64,000 nt of DNA, from positions 92,588 through 156,587 of the forward strand of contig NZ_KB890766.1 in the NCBI RefSeq assembly GCF_000373265.1, written 5' to 3'. Every line of letters begins with the position of its first letter. Position 1 is the stretch's first letter. The stretch is from Pontibacter roseus DSM 17521. GTDB taxonomy: Bacteria; Bacteroidota; Bacteroidia; Cytophagales; Hymenobacteraceae. The notes under the pieces are model-generated. The model was not told the DNA's origin. It did no database searches and saw nothing but the letters and a program-made list of their open reading frames with translations. The translations under genes were made by a program, and so were the position numbers. Of the stretch, positions 59,074-64,000 are shown piece after piece.

Positions 59074-60486
59074 GTGAGAAAGACTAAGAAGAAGATTCAA
59101 TTCGAGATACTCGAAAACGTAAGGATAGAGGAGATGGTGGCGGAGGGCAAATGCCTGGCGCGCCACGACAACATGGTGGTATTCGTGGGCGGCGTGGCTC
59201 CTGGCGACGTCGTGGACCTGCGTATCACCCGCAAAAAGAAAAGCTTTATGGAGGCGGAGGCCGTTCGGTTCCATGCCTACTCCGAGCTGCGGGTGCAGCC
59301 TTTCTGTGAGCATTTCGGGACATGCGGCGGTTGCAAGTGGCAGCACATTGGTTACGACACACAGCTGTACTACAAGCAGAAACAGGTGCAGGACAACCTG
59401 GAGCGCATCGGCAAGGTGGCTCTTCCGGCCTTTGAGCCGATTCTGGGTTCTGCCAAAGATAAGTTTTACCGCAACAAATTAGAGTTCACCTTCTCCAACT
59501 ACGGCTGGCTCACCAACGAGCAGGTGAAGTCAGGGGAGGAGCATGAACGACGGGCGCTGGGCTTCCACATGCCGGGCCGCTTCGACAAGATACTTGACAT
59601 CCAGAACTGCTACCTGCAACCGGAGCCATCCAACAGCATCCGGCTGGCGGTGCGGGACTATGCCAGGGCAAACAACCTGGTGTTCTTTGACAAGCTCCGC
59701 ATGACCGGCTGGCTGCGCAACCTCATCGTCCGGACCGCGAATACGGGCGAACTGATGGTGGTTGTGCAGGTATACCACGAAGACCAGGAGGCCCTCACCG
59801 GTTTACTGGAGCACCTGGCGGCTCAGTTCCCGGATATCACCTCGCTGCAGTACGTGGTGAACGGCAAAGGCAACGAGACTTTCCACGACCTGGAGGTGGT
59901 GTGCTACAAAGGATTGCCGTACATACACGAGGAGATGGAAGGCATCCGCTTCCGCGTGGGGCCGAAGTCCTTTTACCAGACTAACGCTGACCAAGCCTAC
60001 GAGCTTTACAAACTGACCCGCGAATTTGCAGGCTTGACAGGAAACGAGCTCGTGTACGACCTGTATACCGGTGCCGGCACCATCGCCAACTTTGTGGCGC
60101 ATCAGTGCCGCGAGGTAATCGGAATCGAGTATGTGCCGAGCGCCATTGAAGATGCCAAGATCAACTCGCAGATAAACGGCATCACCAATACTACCTTCTA
60201 CGCTGGCGACATGAAGGACATTCTGTCAGATGAACTGATTGCCCGCCACGGGCGGCCGGATGTGGTCATCACTGACCCGCCACGCGCCGGTATGGATGAG
60301 AAGGTGGTGGCCAAGCTGCTGCAGGTGCACCCAAACCGCATCGTGTACGTGAGCTGCAACCCGGCCACGCAGGCCCGTGATTTGGAGCTGCTATCTGAGA
60401 AGTACGATGTTACCCGTGTGCGCCCTGTAGACATGTTCCCGCAGACGCACCATGTCGAAAATATTGTTCTGTTAACGGCTAAATAG
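59074..60486 (+). CDS. rlmD: 23S rRNA (uracil-5-)-methyltransferase, RlmD/RumA family
   Basis: A 470-residue RNA uracil C5-methyltransferase. An N-terminal TRAM domain (about 10-70) precedes the iron-sulfur Cys set C78-x5-C84-x2-C87 (CEHFGTCGGC), with a further Cys in DIQNCYLQ. The methyltransferase domain has GPKSFYQTNADQAYELY, DLYTGAGTIANFVA, TDPPRAGMDEKVV and the catalytic Cys in YVSCNPATQARDL. The start is GTG 59074 (MRKTKKKIQFEIL). Target uracil (1939 or 747) is not decided by sequence alone. First of a pair with the 123-residue gene. Confidence 0.93.
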   Translation: MRKTKKKIQFEILENVRIEEMVAEGKCLARHDNMVVFVGGVAPGDVVDLRITRKKKSFMEAEAVRFHAYSELRVQPFCEHFGTCGGCKWQHIGYDTQLYYKQKQVQDNLERIGKVALPAFEPILGSAKDKFYRNKLEFTFSNYGWLTNEQVKSGEEHERRALGFHMPGRFDKILDIQNCYLQPEPSNSIRLAVRDYARANNLVFFDKLRMTGWLRNLIVRTANTGELMVVVQVYHEDQEALTGLLEHLAAQFPDITSLQYVVNGKGNETFHDLEVVCYKGLPYIHEEMEGIRFRVGPKSFYQTNADQAYELYKLTREFAGLTGNELVYDLYTGAGTIANFVAHQCREVIGIEYVPSAIEDAKINSQINGITNTTFYAGDMKDILSDELIARHGRPDVVITDPPRAGMDEKVVAKLLQVHPNRIVYVSCNPATQARDLELLSEKYDVTRVRPVDMFPQTHHVENIVLLTAK

Positions 60487-60492
60487 AAGCAC

Positions 60493-60864
60493 ATGCAAAA
60501 CGACCCGGAATTGAACGGCAAATACCTCGGCACCATCTCCAAAGACTTTGTGGTGGTAGCTGAGACGCTGCGCGAGGCATCGTACCAGGTGCGCAAGCGC
60601 GACATTTCCAAGTATCCAATTTTTGTTTTCTCCCGCACCGAAGTTCCGGTGGGGTCGCTGTTCCTGGCCAAGGAAGAACTGGCGCTGGAATGGCATATTT
60701 ATGCCTCGTACATGGAAGACTTCATCAAACACCGCCTGGTGGATGAGGAGAAGGTAGAGGACTTCAAAGCGGCCTACAAAGACCCGGATGAGTTCTGTTG
60801 CCTCTTCGTGGTAGATGGCGAGAGCTTCACCAACTTCGTATTTATCCCCTACCCAGAGGACTGA
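60493..60864 (+). CDS. Conserved-looking protein of unknown function
   Basis: A 123-residue soluble protein starting MQNDPELNGKYLGTISKDFV. It contains YQVRKRDISKYPIFVFSRTE and the segment ELALEWHIYASYMEDFIKHR, and ends FTNFVFIPYPED. It begins 6 bases after the rlmD stop and is co-transcribed with it. Composition and the close spacing support it as a real gene, probably conserved in Bacteroidota; no function is known to me. Confidence 0.78.
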   Translation: MQNDPELNGKYLGTISKDFVVVAETLREASYQVRKRDISKYPIFVFSRTEVPVGSLFLAKEELALEWHIYASYMEDFIKHRLVDEEKVEDFKAAYKDPDEFCCLFVVDGESFTNFVFIPYPED

Positions 60865-60921
60865 ATTTTTTGATAAAAAACTATCTGACAAAGGACAAAA
60901 GCCTAGAAACCAATTTGATTT

Positions 60922-60963
60922 AAACGAAAAGAGAAGCTGGCATGGCTTCTCTTTTCGTTTTCA
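60922..60963. terminator. Bidirectional terminator between rlmD pair and thiL
   Basis: A perfect 16-bp stem (AAACGAAAAGAGAAGC with GCTTCTCTTTTCGTTT), 7-nt loop, T-rich on both strands. It serves both convergent units. Confidence 0.93.
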
Positions 60964-60994
60964 AGGTATGATTCCTTTGTCTTTAACAGAGAAA

Positions 60995-62020
60995 TTAAAA
61001 ATGCTTCCAGCCCTGGGCCTGCAGCGGGAATGATTGCCCGTGTTTGTTAGCCAAGTTGATGCCCTCGCTCTTGTCGGTTATTTTTCCGATGATGCTGATA
61101 TCCGGGTGGTTCTTCACTTTGTCGTAGTCCGATAGGGGCACGGTGAACAGCAACTCGTAATCTTCGCCGCCGTTGAGGATGCAGGTGATGGGGTCCAGAT
61201 TGAACTCCATAGCCGTCTCCAGCATCTGCTCGTCGGCGGGCAGGTTGTCTTTGTAGATGGTGGCCCCCACACCTGACTGGGCACAGATGTGGAACAGTTC
61301 CGAAGCCAGTCCGTCTGACACGTCAATCATGGCGGTAGGCTTGATGCCGCGCTCCTTCATGTCGTGTATCACGTCCATACGTGCCTCGGGGCGCAGCTGG
61401 CGGCCGATGATGTATTGCTTGTCCTCCAGGTCCGGCTGCATCTCCGGGTCAGCCATAAACGCCTGCTTCTCGCGCTCCAGAATCTGAAGCCCCAGGTATG
61501 CCGCGCCCAAATCACCTGTCACGCAAATCAGGTCATTCTCTTTAGCCCCGTTGCGTAGCACGGCCTCTCCCTTGGCTACTTCCCCGATGGCCGTGATGCT
61601 GATGACCAGCCCGGTGCGGGAAGAGGTCGTGTCGCCGCCTACCAGGTCCACGTTGTAGTTCTCGCAGGCGAGGCGTATACCTTCATACAGTTCCTCCACG
61701 GCCTCCACAGTATACTTCGCGCCCAGGGCGATGTTCACCGTGATTTGCGTGGGCTTGGCGAACATGGCCGCGATGTCAGACACGTTCACGGCCACGGCCT
61801 TGTAGCCCAGGTGCTTCAGCGGACAGAAGGTCAGGTCGAAGTGCACGCCCTCCAGCAGCATGTCGCTGGACACCACAATCTGTTTTTCGCCGGGCTCCAG
61901 GACGGCCGCATCATCGCCAATGCCTTTGATGGTGGACTCCTGGCGCAGCTCCACTTTATCTTTGATGAGCTTAATCAGGCCAAACTCGCCCAGTTCGCTC
62001 AAAGGGGTATAGTTGCTCAT
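60995..62020 (-). CDS. thiL: Thiamine-monophosphate kinase
   Basis: A 341-residue enzyme that makes thiamine diphosphate from thiamine monophosphate, the last step of vitamin B1 synthesis. Family motifs are GIGDDAAVLEP near residue 36, SSDMLLEGVHFDL, GGDTTSSRTGL, CVTGDLGAAYLGL, DVSDGLASELFHI and GGEDYELLF. ATG 62020 starts MSNYTPLSELGEFGLIKLIK as expected. No other thi gene and no TPP riboswitch are seen near it. Confidence 0.95.
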   Translation of the reverse strand: MSNYTPLSELGEFGLIKLIKDKVELRQESTIKGIGDDAAVLEPGEKQIVVSSDMLLEGVHFDLTFCPLKHLGYKAVAVNVSDIAAMFAKPTQITVNIALGAKYTVEAVEELYEGIRLACENYNVDLVGGDTTSSRTGLVISITAIGEVAKGEAVLRNGAKENDLICVTGDLGAAYLGLQILEREKQAFMADPEMQPDLEDKQYIIGRQLRPEARMDVIHDMKERGIKPTAMIDVSDGLASELFHICAQSGVGATIYKDNLPADEQMLETAMEFNLDPITCILNGGEDYELLFTVPLSDYDKVKNHPDISIIGKITDKSEGINLANKHGQSFPLQAQGWKHF

Positions 62021-62041
62021 GTTGTTTCTGCTTTATGGCTG

Positions 62042-62049
62042 CAAAGGTA
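62042..62049 (-). promoter_or_regulatory. Possible -7 box of thiL
   Basis: Read on the minus strand TACCTTTG, 21 bases before the thiL ATG. No clear TTTG at the right distance. Confidence 0.4.
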
Positions 62050-62120
62050 CGCAAATTATGAGGTATAGGAATAGTACGGCGGCGCAGCGCATTCATGTCC
62101 GACTTTTAATGCAGAAAGTG

Positions 62121-62128
62121 TAGTTTTG
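62121..62128 (+). promoter_or_regulatory. Possible -7 box of the SDR gene
   Basis: TAGTTTTG, matching TAnnTTTG, about 40 bases before ATG 62168. The -33 element is not clear. Confidence 0.4.
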
Positions 62129-62167
62129 CAACGGCCGCTTCAAACAAAAGCGGGTCGCGATACGGAC

Positions 62168-62986
62168 ATGACACAGATGAAGAACAAAGTAGTGCTCATC
62201 ACAGGCGGCACATCAGGTATAGGCAAGGCGCTGGCTTTCTCGTTCGGCAGAGCAGGGGCGAAAGTGGCTTTCTCGGGTCGTAACCAGCAGAACCTGGATC
62301 AGACGGCACAAGAACTGGCAGCGGCAGGTATAGACAACCTGGCTATCAACGCCGACGTGAGCGTAGAGGCGCATTGCGAGCGTATGGTAGCTGAGACGGT
62401 AGCCAGGTATGGCAGGCTGGATGTGCTCATCAACAATGCTGGTATCTCTATGCGCGCCTTGTTCCAGGACCTGGATTTGGATGTGCTGCGCAAGGTGATG
62501 GACGTTAACTTCTGGGGCACGGTGTACAGCACCAAGTTCGCGTTGCCACACATCCAAGCCACCAAAGGGTCTATCATCGGTATCTCCTCCATCGCCGGTT
62601 ACCGCGGACTGCCGGCCCGCACTGGCTACTCGGCTTCCAAGTTCGCCATGCACGGTTTTCTGGAGACACTGCGCACGGAACTGCTGCACTCCGGTGTGCA
62701 TGTGCTCATCGCCTGCCCGGGCTTCACGGCCTCCAACATACGTAACACGGCGTTAGCCGCCGACGGTCAACAGCAAGGGGAGACCCCGCGCGATGAGCAG
62801 AAGATGATGAGCGCCGAGGAAGTAGCCGACCGCATCCTGCAAGCCACTATCAAACGCAAACGCGACCTGGTGATGACGACGCAGGGGAAGATGGCCGTTT
62901 GGGTGAACAAACTTTTCCCAAGTTTAGCCGATAAGCTGGTCTACAACGTGATGGCGAAGGAAAAAGACTCACCCTTGAAGAAGTAG
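62168..62986 (+). CDS. Short-chain dehydrogenase/reductase (SDR family)
   Basis: A 272-residue NAD(P)-dependent oxidoreductase of the classical SDR type. The cofactor motif TGGTSGIG is at residues 12-19, followed by NNAGIS, the catalytic Ser in IGISSIAGYRG and Y-x-x-x-K in GYSASKFAMHG. The tail has MMSAEEVADRILQATIKRKR, typical of DHRS7-like reductases, and a C-terminal hydrophobic helix. ATG 62168 is used; the frame extends to a TTG at 62126 inside the promoter. Substrate unknown. Confidence 0.93.
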   Translation: MTQMKNKVVLITGGTSGIGKALAFSFGRAGAKVAFSGRNQQNLDQTAQELAAAGIDNLAINADVSVEAHCERMVAETVARYGRLDVLINNAGISMRALFQDLDLDVLRKVMDVNFWGTVYSTKFALPHIQATKGSIIGISSIAGYRGLPARTGYSASKFAMHGFLETLRTELLHSGVHVLIACPGFTASNIRNTALAADGQQQGETPRDEQKMMSAEEVADRILQATIKRKRDLVMTTQGKMAVWVNKLFPSLADKLVYNVMAKEKDSPLKK

Positions 62987-63008
62987 ATTTGAGTAGCATG
63001 ACACAAGC

Positions 63009-63044
63009 AAAAAAGGAAAGCCGTTAAGCTTTCCTTTTTTGTTG
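63009..63044. terminator. Bidirectional terminator after the SDR gene
   Basis: AAAAAAGGAAAGC pairs with GCTTTCCTTTTTT around CGTTAA, followed by GTTGC that pairs further with GCAA upstream. A/T-rich flanks suit both strands. Confidence 0.88.
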
Positions 63045-63111
63045 CTCGCTATACCTGCAAAATCACGCGAAGTGACTCGTGTTACACAATACGCATGTCG
63101 TGACAGGTCGC

Positions 63112-63849
63112 CTACGGCAGTTCCAGCAGGTTGTGCTTGCGCACATAGGCCGTTTGGCCTTTCCACTTTATTTCGTACCAGATGTCTTGTTGGCCGGTGA
63201 TGGGCACTTTGTGGCCCTGTGTGGCCGTGGCCAGCCAGGTGGCGCCCGCCGAAGGGGCCGACATGATGGCTACCTGGTCGTTGCGGATGATGCCTTCGTC
63301 ACCCAAGTCAAGGAAGTTGATGTAGTACAGGATGAAGAACAGGTATAGCACGAATCCTACTTTGAAGGTATTGGAGAATCTGTGCCCCTTTCGCCAACTC
63401 ACAAACATAACTGTGACCGTGACCACCGCGGCCAGCAGCAACAGCTCCAATATGCGCATGTAGTATTTGCTGAACTGTGTTTTGAAGAACTGCAGGTCGT
63501 TGTACTCATACCCGCTCAGCCGATGCGCCTGGCCTAGCTCTTCCATTTTCTTCAGGACAGAGCGGCTGGGTTGTTTCTTGTAGAACAGGTGCAGGTAGTA
63601 CATGGCACCGGTATAGTCGCGGAGGCCCTCCTTGATGTAGGCCATCTTGAGCAGCATCTGGGGGGTGTATACCTGCTGGTGTTGCAGCAGCGAATCGTAG
63701 AGCGTAAAGGCCTCCACGTACTCCTGGCTGTCGAAAAGGGAATCTGCTCTGGAAAGGCTTTTAGTATCTGTCTGACTGTAAACCGGTTCAGTGTTCAAGG
63801 CCAAAAAAAGAAGCAAAAAACCAGATATTTTGAAACAAAGATTTTGCAT
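63112..63849 (-). CDS. TPR-SH3 membrane protein
   Basis: A 245-residue envelope protein. A signal or anchor (ISGFLLLFLALNTEPVYSQ) is followed by two TPR-like helical repeats (about 30-105; ADSLFDSQEYVEAFTLYDSL, YTGAMYYLHLFYKKQPS). Two membrane helices follow (MRILELLLLAAVVTVTVMF and VGFVLYLFFILYYINF), then a C-terminal bacterial SH3 domain (about 190-245; VAIMSAPSAGATWLATATQG, WYEIKWKGQTAYVRKHNL). The layout resembles the BatE-type proteins of Bacteroidota aerotolerance operons, but no bat genes are near. Start ATG 63849. Confidence 0.82.
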   Translation of the reverse strand: MQNLCFKISGFLLLFLALNTEPVYSQTDTKSLSRADSLFDSQEYVEAFTLYDSLLQHQQVYTPQMLLKMAYIKEGLRDYTGAMYYLHLFYKKQPSRSVLKKMEELGQAHRLSGYEYNDLQFFKTQFSKYYMRILELLLLAAVVTVTVMFVSWRKGHRFSNTFKVGFVLYLFFILYYINFLDLGDEGIIRNDQVAIMSAPSAGATWLATATQGHKVPITGQQDIWYEIKWKGQTAYVRKHNLLELP

Positions 63850-63873
63850 TTAAACAGATTGCTATTACTTTTG
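63843..63873 (+). promoter_or_regulatory. Promoter of tRNA-Lys
   Basis: TTTG (63843-63846), 19 bases, TACTTTTG (63866-63873): an exact Bacteroidota promoter. It overlaps the first codons of the divergent TPR-SH3 gene. The start point would be near 63880, about 40 bases before the tRNA. Confidence 0.78.
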
Positions 63874-63919
63874 CATCGCAATTGAGGGTAACGCCCTTGT
63901 GTTTGCAAGTTAGTAAAAA

Positions 63920-63992
63920 GATTCTGTAGCTCAGCTGGTAGAGCAATACACTTTTAATGTATGGGTCCTGGGTTCGAATCCCAGCGGGATCA
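63920..63992 (+). tRNA. tRNA-Lys (anticodon TTT)
   Basis: Acceptor GATTCTG pairs with CGGGATC (two wobbles). The D-arm is AGCTCAGCTGGTAGAGC, the anticodon arm ATACA-CTTTTAA-TGTAT with anticodon TTT, and the T-arm CTGGG-TTCGAAT-CCCAG. Discriminator A; CCA is not encoded. Confidence 0.95.
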
Positions 63993-64000
63993 CTTCTAAA

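Noticed and set aside
61990..62120. TPP riboswitch before thiL
   Set aside because: No conserved TPP-riboswitch motif (for example CTGAGA and ACCTGATCTGG-like segments) is present, and the leader is short.

Overview
The window looks like a chromosomal segment of a Bacteroidota bacterium, most likely a Pontibacter-like member of the Hymenobacteraceae. The evidence is the gene families (a 630-residue PurF paralogue, tandem BamA-like surface antigens, SusC-free outer-membrane and lipoprotein genes, long CheB-CheR-PAS kinases), promoters of the Bacteroidota type (TTTG, 19-21 bp, TAnnTTTG), start sites without clear Shine-Dalgarno sequences, and moderately high GC. The genus is an inference. No rRNA, CRISPR array, prophage or complete insertion sequence is visible.

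Layout. 1-6 kb: ArsR regulator with a good operator, a catalase, a YeiH-type transporter and two tandem BamA-like barrels separated by a 175-bp palindromic repeat. 6-10.7 kb: a two-gene amidohydrolase operon. 10.7-11.6 kb: a gene-free stretch packed with dispersed repeats. 11.6-17.6 kb: phoH-GNAT-comEC (minus strand), then a SAM hydrolase, a small membrane protein, a monooxygenase-fold protein and hscB. 17.6-21 kb: the main accessory spot. A tRNA-Leu is preceded by a stray copy of its own 3' end and followed by an AT-rich KAP NTPase gene, a broken small ORF with its own terminator, mgtC, and the remains of an H-NOX-like gene upstream of a GAF histidine kinase. 22-27 kb: small unknown genes, a secreted methyltransferase and an M3 peptidase lipoprotein. 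27.6-33.8 kb: a LuxR-type response regulator facing a 1352-residue CheB-CheR-PAS-histidine kinase that carries a perfect 15-bp tandem repeat, then a stand-alone CheB. 35.8-43.4 kb: nuoLMN followed by the PurF paralogue.

43.5-64 kb: small envelope genes; an ABC transporter operon with its GntR (YtrA-type) repressor and a clear operator at its promoter; glpD, glgX, YceI and a META lipoprotein; a very polar Tyr/Arg/Gly-rich disordered protein; a VOC protein, a second catalase of another type, rlmD, thiL, a short-chain dehydrogenase, a TPR-SH3 membrane protein and tRNA-Lys.

Two patterns cut across the genes. First, GGTATA/TATACC (often within CAGGTATA or the palindrome GGTATACC) is strongly over-represented inside and between genes on both strands. 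Second, three copies of a palindromic element (4.7, 11.3 and 58.7 kb) share long inverted ends and an inner hairpin whose 15-nt loop is exactly inverted in the 11.3 kb copy compared with the 58.7 kb copy. Oxidative stress and signalling are recurring themes, but no single complete new system was found. The best leads are the two DNA-level patterns, the kinase repeat, the tRNA-Leu/KAP/H-NOX region and the disordered protein.
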